Source of the DNA: JAYRGC01 sp041908065
GTDB taxonomy: Bacteria; Pseudomonadota; Alphaproteobacteria; UBA9219
Direction: 5' to 3'
NCBI GenBank assembly: GCA_041908065.1
Contig: JAYRGC010000021.1
Span: 1-41,180 of the forward strand
DNA: 41,180 bases
Shown: one piece after another, positions 8,447 through 16,231 of the stretch
Layout of the letters: every line of letters starts with the position of its first letter
How positions within the stretch are numbered: position 1 is the first letter of the stretch
Translations under genes and position numbers: made by a program
Notes under the pieces: generated by a model
The model's input: only the letters and a program-made list of their open reading frames with translations
Told to the model about the DNA's origin: nothing
Database searches by the model: none

Positions 8447-8546
8447 TTTTCGGAAATCACGGTCTGTTCCTCCCCCTCCTTAGGGGGAGGAACAGACCGT
8501 GATTGTCGGAAGAGAGATTCTTTTCCCCTATTTTGCGTAAGAAACG
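8447..8546 (+). repeat. Family A element with perfect central hairpin
   Basis: A copy of family A with intact centre and right part. Arms 8455-8477 and 8482-8504 are a perfect 23-bp inverted repeat with a 4-base loop; the core arm is CGGTCTGTTCCTCCCCCT. The right flank (GGAAGAGAGATTCTTTTCCC) matches the copies at 17303 and 34857. The left terminus is missing or lost where mutT ends. It sits between the convergent mutT and Trm112-like genes. There is no T-run after either arm, so it is not a classical intrinsic terminator, though a hairpin this strong could still affect both transcripts. Confidence 0.85.
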
Positions 8547-8550
8547 TTAA

Positions 8551-8748
8551 TCACTTCCCGTCCAGCCGCCGCGCCTCGTCGGGCAGCATTATCGGGATGC
8601 CTTCGCGAATGGGAAAAGCTAGGCGCGCCTTGTCGCTTATCAGTTCTTGCCTTTCGGCGTCATAGCGCAAGACGGACTTGGTAAGAGGACACACCAGCAT
8701 ATCAAGCATTCTGGGATCGGCGCGACGGACAACGGTTTTCTCGGTCAT
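8551..8748 (-). CDS. Trm112/UPF0434-family small protein
   Basis: A 65-residue protein of the Trm112-like (YcaR/UPF0434) family. It shows the family's LDMLVCPLTKSVLRYD start and the AFPIREGIPIMLPDEAR end. The bacterial members keep only a remnant of the zinc site; here one cysteine (VCP) is visible. The start is the ATG with AAGGGGAAGGG directly upstream; a GTG six codons earlier is unlikely. It lies 24 bases downstream of gyrB on the same strand and is probably co-transcribed with it. In eukaryotes and archaea Trm112 activates methyltransferases; the bacterial role is not established. Confidence 0.9.
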   Translation of the reverse strand: MTEKTVVRRADPRMLDMLVCPLTKSVLRYDAERQELISDKARLAFPIREGIPIMLPDEARRLDGK

Positions 8749-8772
8749 CCCTTCCCCTTTCCCCACAAACGA

Positions 8773-11217
8773 TCAAGCGTCGATGTTGGAAGCGTTCAGA
8801 GCGTTTTCGACTATGAAATCGCGGCGCGGCTCCACCACGTCGCCCATCAGCGTGGAAAACACCTGTTCGGCTACGTCGGCCTGATTGACTTTCACCTGCA
8901 ACAGAGTCCGTACCGACGGATCCAAAGTGGTTTCCCACAACTGCTCGGGGTTCATCTCTCCCAATCCTTTGTAACGCTGGATGGTCAGGTTATGCCGCCC
9001 CCGCGCCATAAGGCTTTCCAACAACGACACCGGACCGAAAACTGGAATCGCCGCGCCGCCTTCCCCGAAAACCAAGCCGGATGAGGAAGCGAACCACGAC
9101 TGCAAATCCGCCGCCATCGCGTCCAGACGGCGAGCGTCCCCGCAACGCAAGGTATCGGAATCCAGAACGAACCTGTTGGTGACGCCGCGCCGCGAGCGCG
9201 TGAATTCGATGCCGTCTCCCGTTATCGCCTTGCCGCTCCATCCCCTTTCCTCCGCCGGAAGCACGGCATTGAGGCGACCGGCCACGTACTCGGCGGCCTT
9301 TTGCGTCGCCTCGGCGTTCGCCAAAGCCGCCGCGCCGAACGCTCCGGCTATGGCGGCCTGCTCCACTATCGCCGAATTCCCCACCTTGCGGTTGAGCGCG
9401 GTTATGGCGTTCCGCATAACGCGGGCTTGCTCGGCCATGCGGCGCAGATCCCCGCCATCTAGAATCCGTCCGTCGCCCAACGTCAGCTTGGCATCGGCGG
9501 ATGCCGTGTCGAGAAGATAATTCTCCAACGCCTTGTCGTCTTTCAGGTAACGTTCCTTGGAATTGCCTTTCTTGATGCGGTAAAGCGGCGGCTGGGCGAT
9601 ATAGAGATAACCGCGCTCCACCAGCTCCGGCATCTGGCGAAAGAAGAAGGTCAAAAGCAAGGTGCGGATATGGCTGCCGTCCACGTCGGCGTCGGTCATA
9701 ATGATTATCTTGTGGTAACGCGCCTTGTTGGCGTCGAATTCCTCGCGCCCCACGCCGCAACCGATGGCAGTGATAAGCGTGCCGATTTCCGCTGAGGAAA
9801 GCATCTTGTCGAAACGCGCGCGTTCCACGTTCAATATCTTGCCGCGCAACGGCAAAACCGCCTGATATTGGCGCACGCGCCCTTGCTTGGCGGATCCGCC
9901 TGCCGAATCTCCCTCCACGATGAATATCTCGGACTTGGCCGGATCGCGTTCTTGGCAATCCGCCAGCTTTCCCGGGAGCGAGGTCGGATCCAGCGCGCCC
10001 TTGCGGCGGGTAAGCTCCCGCGCTTTACGCGCAGCCTCCCGAGCGGCGGCTGCTTCGACGACTTTGCCGACGATCTTCTTGGCGTCGGCGGGATGTTCCT
10101 CAAACCACGTCGCCAGCATTTCGGAAATCGCCGCCTCGACCACCGGCTTGACCTCCGACGACACCAGCTTTTCCTTGGTTTGCGAAGAAAACTTGGGATC
10201 GGGAACCTTGACCGACAACACGCAAGTCAAGCCTTCCCGCGCGTCTTCGCCCGACAACGCGACCTTTTCCTTTTTCGTCAGCCCGCTGCTTTCGGCGTAT
10301 TGGTTGACGGTGCGAGTAAGCGCGGCGCGAAAACCCGCCAAGTGCGTGCCGCCGTCCTTTTGCGGAATGTTGTTGGTGAAGCACAGCATGTTTTCGTGAT
10401 AGCTGTCGTTCCACTGCATGGCGCATTCTATCGTCATGCCCTCGTGTTCGCGCCGCGTCGTTATGCAAGGCTGATGCAAGGCGACCTTGGATCGGTCCAA
10501 ATGGGACACGAATTCCTTTATCCCGCCGTCGTAGTGCATGTTGACGCCTTTGGGTTCCGCGCCGCGAGCGTCGATCAACGTCAGGTTCACGCCAGAATTC
10601 AAAAACGCCAGCTCCCGCAAGCGATGCTCAAGCGTAGGAAAATCGAACTCGGTCTTGGTAAATATCTCCTTGGAGGGCAGGAAGGTCACCTCGGTTCCGG
10701 TGCGCCCGCCCGATTCCCCCACCCGCTTCAACGGAGCCTCGGCCACGCCGTTGCGGAAACGCATGAACCATTCCGCCCCCTGCCGCCAGATGCGAAGCTC
10801 GAGATAATCCGACAGCGCGTTGACGACCGACACGCCCACGCCGTGCAGTCCGCCCGACACCTTGTACGAGTTTTGGTTGAACTTGCCGCCCGCGTGCAGC
10901 TGGGTCATCACCACCTCGGCGGCGGAAACGCCTTCCTCCGAATGAATGTCCACCGGAATGCCGCGCCCGTCGTCGCTGACGGTGCAGGAACCGTCGGGGT
11001 TAAGCCGCATTTCCACCGCTGTGCAATGTCCGGCCAACGCCTCGTCGATCGAATTGTCGACGGTCTCATAGGCCATGTGATGCAGGCCGGAGCCGTCGTC
11101 GGTATCGCCGATATACATGCCCGGGCGTTTGCGAACTGCGTCCAACCCGCGTAAAACGGTGATGGAATCAGCGCCGTATTCGGATTCCGGCAAAGTCTCG
11201 GCAGTGGATTGCGTCAT
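8773..11217 (-). CDS. gyrB: DNA gyrase subunit B
   Basis: The ATPase subunit of DNA gyrase (814 residues), which with GyrA introduces negative supercoils. The GHKL ATPase domain is at the N-terminus (ETVDNSIDEAL, DDGRGIPV, GGLHGVGVSVVNALS). The TOPRIM domain has EGDSAGGSAKQGR and the metal-binding DADVDGSHIRTLL. The C-terminal GyrA-contact segment has RYKGLGEMNPEQLWETT. Length is normal for alphaproteobacterial GyrB. The start at 11217 has GAGGGA nine bases before ATG; an ATG seven codons upstream is less supported. It follows tpiA by 31 bases on the same strand, and the Trm112-like gene follows 24 bases later. It is not beside recF, which lies 11 kb away. Confidence 0.98.
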   Translation of the reverse strand: MTQSTAETLPESEYGADSITVLRGLDAVRKRPGMYIGDTDDGSGLHHMAYETVDNSIDEALAGHCTAVEMRLNPDGSCTVSDDGRGIPVDIHSEEGVSAAEVVMTQLHAGGKFNQNSYKVSGGLHGVGVSVVNALSDYLELRIWRQGAEWFMRFRNGVAEAPLKRVGESGGRTGTEVTFLPSKEIFTKTEFDFPTLEHRLRELAFLNSGVNLTLIDARGAEPKGVNMHYDGGIKEFVSHLDRSKVALHQPCITTRREHEGMTIECAMQWNDSYHENMLCFTNNIPQKDGGTHLAGFRAALTRTVNQYAESSGLTKKEKVALSGEDAREGLTCVLSVKVPDPKFSSQTKEKLVSSEVKPVVEAAISEMLATWFEEHPADAKKIVGKVVEAAAAREAARKARELTRRKGALDPTSLPGKLADCQERDPAKSEIFIVEGDSAGGSAKQGRVRQYQAVLPLRGKILNVERARFDKMLSSAEIGTLITAIGCGVGREEFDANKARYHKIIIMTDADVDGSHIRTLLLTFFFRQMPELVERGYLYIAQPPLYRIKKGNSKERYLKDDKALENYLLDTASADAKLTLGDGRILDGGDLRRMAEQARVMRNAITALNRKVGNSAIVEQAAIAGAFGAAALANAEATQKAAEYVAGRLNAVLPAEERGWSGKAITGDGIEFTRSRRGVTNRFVLDSDTLRCGDARRLDAMAADLQSWFASSSGLVFGEGGAAIPVFGPVSLLESLMARGRHNLTIQRYKGLGEMNPEQLWETTLDPSVRTLLQVKVNQADVAEQVFSTLMGDVVEPRRDFIVENALNASNIDA

Positions 11218-11248
11218 AGAATCTGATCCCTCAATCATCGATTATTTC

Positions 11249-11995
11249 TCATCCGCATTTTTCCGCGATCGCCCAAAATCCGTCGCTATTAAGGCTAGCC
11301 CCTCCGACCAAAACCCCGTCTATCTCCGGCTCGGCCAGCAGGGACGCGGCGTTCTCGGCGTTGACAGACCCGCCGTAGGCCACGGGAACCGCCTCCCCCA
11401 ACGCGCCCAAAGCGGATCGGATGGCCTTGTTGACCTCCAATATTTCCTCGACTTCCGGCTGTTTGCCGCTTCCTATCGCCCATATCGGCTCGTAGGCCAC
11501 GACCAATTGCGAAGCCTTCCATCTTTGAGGAAGAGAACGAGAGACCTGCGCCGTTATGACATCCGCCGCCGCGCCCGAAGCCCGTTGCTCCTGGGTTTCG
11601 CCAACGCACAGCACCGCCGTCATGCCGGATAGCTGGACGGATTCCACCTTGGCGGCCACCATTTCATCGGTTTCGCCCTGTCCGGTTCGCCGTTCGGAAT
11701 GGCCGAGTATGACGTACCGACAGCCTAGATCCGCCAACATTCCCGCGCTGATTTCTCCGGTATACGCCCCATGGTTCGCCTGATGGCAGTTCTGTCCCCC
11801 CACCATGATGGGAGATCCCATGACGGCCTCGACCACCGGCCAGATTATTGTGGCCGGCGGGCAGATAACGACGTCGAAAGCCAAAGGCCGCGCCGCCTCG
11901 GCTTTTTCGACCAAATCCCGCGCCAACGCCAAACCAGCCGTAAGGCGGCTGTTCATCTTCCAGTTGCCTATGGCAATTTTGCGACGTTTCGCCAT
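11249..11995 (-). CDS. tpiA: Triosephosphate isomerase
   Basis: A glycolytic enzyme interconverting dihydroxyacetone phosphate and glyceraldehyde 3-phosphate; 248 residues, the usual length. Active-site residues are visible: N11 and K13 in IGNWKMN, H99 in ILGHSERR, E169 in AYEPIWAIG, and the phosphate loop YGGSVN near 208. The frame is open far upstream (to 12703), but the family N-terminus and a GAGG site nine bases before the ATG at 11995 fix the start; the in-frame ATG at 12004 has its site too close. It is divergent from ppiD, with 97 bases between them. The tpiA/ppiD divergence is common in alphaproteobacteria; gyrB directly downstream is not a pattern I recognise. Confidence 0.97.
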   Translation of the reverse strand: MAKRRKIAIGNWKMNSRLTAGLALARDLVEKAEAARPLAFDVVICPPATIIWPVVEAVMGSPIMVGGQNCHQANHGAYTGEISAGMLADLGCRYVILGHSERRTGQGETDEMVAAKVESVQLSGMTAVLCVGETQEQRASGAAADVITAQVSRSLPQRWKASQLVVAYEPIWAIGSGKQPEVEEILEVNKAIRSALGALGEAVPVAYGGSVNAENAASLLAEPEIDGVLVGGASLNSDGFWAIAEKCG

Positions 11996-12092
11996 TTTGC
12001 CCATCCTCGGTGGTTGCCGTAATCCGCCCATCCTTCTATCATGGCCGGCCTGTTCTTGAAACAGCAAAACGCCCCTTTGGAGGATTAAGATA

Positions 12093-13994
12093 ATGATGAT
12101 GCAATCGATGCGAAAGATGGGACAAACTTGGGTGTTCAAAGCCCTGTCCCTGTTCCTGATAGTCAGTTTCGCCATCTGGGGCATCGGCGACATGTTTCGC
12201 GGCAATCCCCAGCAACGGAAAGTCGCCAAGATCGGCGGGCAAGGCATAACCGTCATCGAGCTGGAGCGCAATTTCAGCATGGAGCTGCCGGAGGCGCGCA
12301 AGGAGTTCGGCGGCGAGCTGACGGAAAAGCAGGCGCGGCGCGTAGGCGTTCTCGATCGCACGCTGACCTCCATGATCGAAAATTCGCTGTTAGGGCAAGA
12401 AGCGCAAAGGCTGGGCATAGAGGTGGACGACAAGACCATGATGGAGGCTTTGGCCAAGCAGTTCCCCCAAGCGGTAGGCAAGAACGGCAAGCTGGATCTC
12501 AACCGTCTGGACAAAGCCTTGGCCAAAAGCGGCTTGGCGCGGGAGTTCTTTTTCGCCAACCAGCGCGACGAAATAGCAAGGCAACTTCTTGTCGACGCCG
12601 CCGCCCGCGAGGTATCCACCCCTAAAGGAATGATAGAGGCTATGTACCGCGCTCGCGGCGAAAAGCGCGTTCTGGATGTGGTGTCGCTGCGCGACGACAG
12701 CATGGGCGGAGTAGGCGAGCCGGACGAAAAATCCTTGGCCGAATACTATGAAAAACACAACGCCGGATTCGCCTTGCCGGAATACCGATCCGTCACTGCG
12801 GCATTCCTTACGCCGGAAAGCGTCAAGGAAGACATCTCAATCAGCGACGAAGACCTTAAAAAGGCCTACGACGAACGCATCGCCGACATGTCGTTGCCGG
12901 AAAGGCGGGATCTTGTCCAAGTGGTGCTGCAAGACGAAGCCGCCGCCAAGATGATCTCCGAAGCCGCCGATGCCGGAAAGGCCGGATTGGAAAAGGCCGC
13001 TCGCGCCCAAGGCAAGACCGTGGTCAGGCTGGATAAGGTCGACGAAAAGGGAGTGACTCCGGAACTGTACGCCACCGTGTTCGCGCTCGACGAAGGACAT
13101 GTTTCCTCTCCGGTGAAAAGCGCGTTCGGCTGGCACGTCGTGCAGGTCAAAAAGGTGTACCCCGCCGGAACAGTTCCGTTTTCCGAAGCCAAGGCCGGAT
13201 TGCGCGAAGCCCTGTCGGGGGAAAAGCTCTCCGACTCCATGGGACGCTCCGTTAATAGGCTCGACGACGCTCTGGCCGCCGGAAAATCGCTCGAGGACAT
13301 CGCCGACGGCATGAAGCTGCGTCTGGTCAAAGTTCCGGCCATAGGCGTCAACGGGCGCGACAAGAACGGCAAGGAAGTAACCGACGCGCCGTCGCTTGAA
13401 ACGATGGTGAAGGCCGCCTTCAGGCAAAATTCCGGAGAAACCGGCCAAGTCATCGACGACGGCCAAGGCGGATATATGGTCGTCAGAACCGACGAAGTGT
13501 TCCCCGCGCGCGTCCCGCCGCTGGACGAGGTTAAAGCCAAGGCGGCGGCGGCTTGGAAGAACGAACAACGCGCGGCCAAAGCGGCCAAGGCCATCGAAGA
13601 AATGGCGAACGCCATGCGCGACGGCAAATCTACGGCGCAATTCGCGCTTAAATCCGGCGTGGAAGTCAGAACCTCCAAACCCATCTCTCTTCTGGGCGAC
13701 GTGGATCGCGATCTGCCGGCCACCGCCATGCCTCAGATCTTCGGCATGAAGAAAGGCGATGTGATAACCGTGGCCGCCAACGGCAAGCACTACGCGATGC
13801 GTATCGCCGCCTTGGCGCAAGCCGATCCCAACAAGTCCGGCACGTCCATGGTCAAAATCGCCGATGCCGTCGGCAACGAAATCAAATACGACATGCTGTG
13901 GCAATACTCCCGCCATCTCCGCAAGCGGTATCCGGTAGAAACCGACGACGCGCTGCTTGAATCCCTGAAAGGAAAGGACGGGGAGGAACAGTGA
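12093..13994 (+). CDS. ppiD: Peptidyl-prolyl isomerase PpiD/SurA_N-type periplasmic chaperone
   Basis: A 633-residue inner-membrane-anchored chaperone, facing the periplasm and assisting folding of exported proteins. One N-terminal membrane segment (about 14-31, FKALSLFLIVSFAIWGIG) follows a short positively charged stretch. Next come a SurA_N-like helical region (about 45-190), a parvulin-type PPIase-like domain (about 260-355, ending FGWHVVQVKKVYP) and a second, diverged repeat (about 420-500, GGYMVVRTDEVFP). The site GGAGG lies nine bases before the first of three consecutive ATG codons. The stop codon overlaps the GTG start of the PAP2 gene, so the two are translationally coupled. In many relatives trp genes follow here; in this window they do not. 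Confidence 0.9.
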   Translation: MMMQSMRKMGQTWVFKALSLFLIVSFAIWGIGDMFRGNPQQRKVAKIGGQGITVIELERNFSMELPEARKEFGGELTEKQARRVGVLDRTLTSMIENSLLGQEAQRLGIEVDDKTMMEALAKQFPQAVGKNGKLDLNRLDKALAKSGLAREFFFANQRDEIARQLLVDAAAREVSTPKGMIEAMYRARGEKRVLDVVSLRDDSMGGVGEPDEKSLAEYYEKHNAGFALPEYRSVTAAFLTPESVKEDISISDEDLKKAYDERIADMSLPERRDLVQVVLQDEAAAKMISEAADAGKAGLEKAARAQGKTVVRLDKVDEKGVTPELYATVFALDEGHVSSPVKSAFGWHVVQVKKVYPAGTVPFSEAKAGLREALSGEKLSDSMGRSVNRLDDALAAGKSLEDIADGMKLRLVKVPAIGVNGRDKNGKEVTDAPSLETMVKAAFRQNSGETGQVIDDGQGGYMVVRTDEVFPARVPPLDEVKAKAAAAWKNEQRAAKAAKAIEEMANAMRDGKSTAQFALKSGVEVRTSKPISLLGDVDRDLPATAMPQIFGMKKGDVITVAANGKHYAMRIAALAQADPNKSGTSMVKIADAVGNEIKYDMLWQYSRHLRKRYPVETDDALLESLKGKDGEEQ

Positions 13995-14683
13995 AGCCAC
14001 CCCTTCTCGCCGTCAGCGTTCTAGCCACAGCGGCGGCGGCGATAACCCTGTGGCCTGCGATAGACTTGTGGGTTGCTGGGCTGTTTTTCGCCAAGGACGC
14101 CGAAGGATTTTGGCTGTCCTCCCATCCGTCGCTCTTGGCGGCGCACTTTGTCGCTTCCGACGGAGCGCGGGTTTTAGGCGTCTTGCTGTTGTGCGGCGCG
14201 GGGTTATCGGCGGCTCTCAAACGCCGGATTTTAAAACTGCCGACCAAGGCGTGGACATTCCTGTTTCTGGCTTTGCTGCTAGGCCCGGGACTGGTCGCCA
14301 ACGTGGGATTGAAGGACAACTGGGGGCGCGCCCGCCCGCGCGAAGTCGCGGAGTTCGGCGGAGAAAAAGTTTTTTCCCCCCCCCTTTCACCTTCCCGCCA
14401 ATGCGAACGCAATTGCTCTTTCGTTTCCGGCGACGGATCTTTCGGATTTTATCTGACGGCCTTAGGGTTCGTGGCCGCCGCCCGCCGCCGCCGTTTGGTT
14501 TTCTGGTGCGCCATGGCCGCCGGAGCAGCTTTCGGCGCGACGCGCATAGCCATGGGGGCGCACTTTCTCAGCGACACCCTCTTCGCCGCATTGTTGATGC
14601 TTGCGACCAATAGCCTCCTGCACGCGCTGATGTTCGGGCATCGCGAAACGCGGGAATGCTGGAAGAATTTCGCCGCGAAATAA
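13991..14683 (+). CDS. PAP2-family membrane phosphatase (LpxE-like)
   Basis: A 230-residue polytopic inner-membrane phosphatase of the PAP2 superfamily, acting on lipid phosphates (lipid A, undecaprenyl or phosphatidylglycerol phosphates are the family's options). Motif 1 is complete (K108 to R115-P116 in KDNWGRARP). Motif 2 is variant: S146-G147-D148 in CSFVSGDGS, where many members have SGH. Motif 3 is complete (R185, H191, D195 in TRIAMGAHFLSD). Start is GTG in a GTGA overlap with the ppiD stop, with GGGAGG upstream. Between motifs 1 and 2 the gene contains a run of six T then nine C (14370-14384). The substrate cannot be decided from sequence. Confidence 0.85.
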   Translation: MKPPLLAVSVLATAAAAITLWPAIDLWVAGLFFAKDAEGFWLSSHPSLLAAHFVASDGARVLGVLLLCGAGLSAALKRRILKLPTKAWTFLFLALLLGPGLVANVGLKDNWGRARPREVAEFGGEKVFSPPLSPSRQCERNCSFVSGDGSFGFYLTALGFVAAARRRRLVFWCAMAAGAAFGATRIAMGAHFLSDTLFAALLMLATNSLLHALMFGHRETRECWKNFAAK

Positions 14684-14705
14684 CGAAACGCGGCAAGAGA
14701 TAAAC

Positions 14706-14738
14706 GGCTCTTAAAGCCCATATGAAAAAGTGGTGGGC
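14706..14738 (-). repeat. Family A repeat, isolated terminus
   Basis: The segment starting GGCTCTT and ending GTGGTGGGC resembles the left terminus of the family A copies at 2927 and 17194 (GRCTCTT ... GGGTGGGT). The rest of the element is absent and a full family B element begins at the very next base (14739). Confidence 0.5.
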
Positions 14739-14865
14739 GTCATTGCGAGCGGCATTCTTCATGCCGCGAAGCAATCCAGAGCCGTTGCGCCTGTGGCACT
14801 GGATTGCTTCGCCGCCCAACAGCGTTCGACGCTGTCCAAACTAAGGCGTAGCGGCTCGCAATGAC
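14739..14865. repeat. Family B element, full-length MITE-like copy
   Basis: A 127-bp element with perfect 12-bp terminal inverted repeats (GTCATTGCGAGC at 14739-14750, GCTCGCAATGAC at 14854-14865). A second inverted pair lies inside (GAAGCAATCCAG / CTGGATTGCTTC), plus a small hairpin ACAGCG..CGCTGT. It has no coding capacity. The right end carries the tail CGGCCTTTGGCCGTAAC, also seen after the copy at position 34. It sits in the 279-bp gap between the PAP2 gene and bioF. Confidence 0.85.
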
Positions 14866-14962
14866 GGCCTTTGGCCGTAACTTTGCAAATTAGGCCCCCT
14901 TTTTGGGATGGCAGCACCAGCCGGTTTCGCGTAGAAGCAATTTTTTCAGGGGGACTCCGCCC

Positions 14963-16171
14963 ATGCCTTGCGACCTAAACATCTTCCGCGATTTCATAAA
15001 GGACAAAGAAAAACGCTCGCAAAGACGCGAATTGCGCGTCACCCGTCTTTTGCCGAACGGCATGGCCGAACGCGACGGAGCGACGCTCCTCAACCTCTCC
15101 GGCAACGATTATCTGGGACTAAGCAGGCATCCGGCCTTGATCGCCAAGGCGCGGGAGTTCGCGGAAAAATACGGCAACGGCTCCACCGCCTCGCGCCTCG
15201 TGTGCGGCAATGGGGAGATGTACGCGGAAATCGAGGAAAAATTGGCTCGCGGCAAAGGCTGCGAAGCCGCCTTGGTGATGGGAGGCGGATATCAAACCAA
15301 CCTCTCGGCCATCGCCGCCTTGGCCGATCCGCAGCTTAAATCCGGCGGGGATTGCCTATCGGTCACAATACTGGCCGACAAGCTGTGCCACAACTCGATG
15401 CTGCAAGGCATGGCGTTGAGCGGGGCGCGAACGGTTCGCTTTCGCCACAACGATTGCGGGCATCTGGAAAGCCTGCTGTCCCGTCACGGCGGCGGCGCGA
15501 ACGGCGGCAAGGATCGCCTGATCATCGCCACCGAAAGCGTCTTCAGCATGGACGGCGATCGCGCGCCCTTGGCCGAGATATGCCAACTGGCGCAACTCCA
15601 CTCAGCGATGCTTTATGTGGACGAAGCCCATTCCACCGGATTGTTCGGTCCCGACGGCTTCGGACTTGCCGCCGCGCATAAGGGGCAAATCGACGTGGTG
15701 ATGGGAACATTCGGCAAGGCCTTGGGCAGTTTCGGATCCTATATCGCCTGCGCCGAGGTTCTGCGCGATTACCTCATCCAACGCTGCGGCGGATTTATTT
15801 ACAGCACCGCCCTCCCCCCTCCGGTTCTAGGAGCTATATCGGCGGCAATAGACCTGCTGCCGACGCTGGACGAGGAGCGGGAGCGGTTGCAGGCGATGGC
15901 GGCCAAAACCCGCGCCGCCTTGCGCGGGCAGGGCTGGGATTGCGGCAACAGCACGACGCAGATAATCCCCGTCATACTGGGCGGCGAGGAATCCGCCTCC
16001 CGCCTGTCCGCCGAGCTGGCGCGGCGCGGCTTTCTGGTTCCAGCCATTCGCCCGCCCACCGTCCCCCCCTCCACCAGCCGCCTGCGCGTGTCCCTAAGCG
16101 CGGCGCATTCGGAAAAAGCGATGGAATCCTTCGTCAACGCGATGGAAGACCTGAAGGCGCATGGTGTATAA
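14963..16171 (+). CDS. bioF: 8-amino-7-oxononanoate synthase
   Basis: A PLP enzyme of the alpha-oxoamine synthase family, 402 residues. BioF condenses L-alanine with pimeloyl-ACP (or -CoA) in biotin synthesis. Visible are the substrate loop SGNDYLGLSRHP, H143 in LCHNSM, the PLP-binding D220-E221-A222-H223, and the Schiff-base lysine K252 in GTFGKALGSFG. The late IRPPTVP followed by RLRVSLSAAHS separates BioF from the related 5-aminolevulinate and 2-amino-3-ketobutyrate enzymes. The ribosome binding site AGGGGG lies nine bases before ATG 14963; an open stretch upstream to 14903 lacks support. No other bio gene is adjacent. cnoX follows after 60 bases on the same strand. Confidence 0.92.
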   Translation: MPCDLNIFRDFIKDKEKRSQRRELRVTRLLPNGMAERDGATLLNLSGNDYLGLSRHPALIAKAREFAEKYGNGSTASRLVCGNGEMYAEIEEKLARGKGCEAALVMGGGYQTNLSAIAALADPQLKSGGDCLSVTILADKLCHNSMLQGMALSGARTVRFRHNDCGHLESLLSRHGGGANGGKDRLIIATESVFSMDGDRAPLAEICQLAQLHSAMLYVDEAHSTGLFGPDGFGLAAAHKGQIDVVMGTFGKALGSFGSYIACAEVLRDYLIQRCGGFIYSTALPPPVLGAISAAIDLLPTLDEERERLQAMAAKTRAALRGQGWDCGNSTTQIIPVILGGEESASRLSAELARRGFLVPAIRPPTVPPSTSRLRVSLSAAHSEKAMESFVNAMEDLKAHGV

Positions 16172-16231
16172 TGCCCAGGATAATGTAATGACGCAGACAT
16201 CCCGATAGAAATAGGCCGAGGAGCGACTTTT

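Noticed and set aside
8455..8504. Family A hairpin as a simple rho-independent terminator
   Set aside because: No T-run on either strand, and the same hairpin is embedded in a larger 156-bp repeat with its own inverted ends.
9868..11154. Open frame (428 codons) on the plus strand inside gyrB
   Set aside because: Antisense shadow of gyrB with no recognisable domain or ribosome binding site.
11996..12703. N-terminal extension of triosephosphate isomerase by ~236 residues
   Set aside because: The extra part is antisense to ppiD and unrelated to TIM; the enzyme starts normally at 11995.
12837..14000. Minus-strand open frame (387 codons) across ppiD
   Set aside because: Antisense to the ppiD coding sequence; composition typical of a shadow frame.
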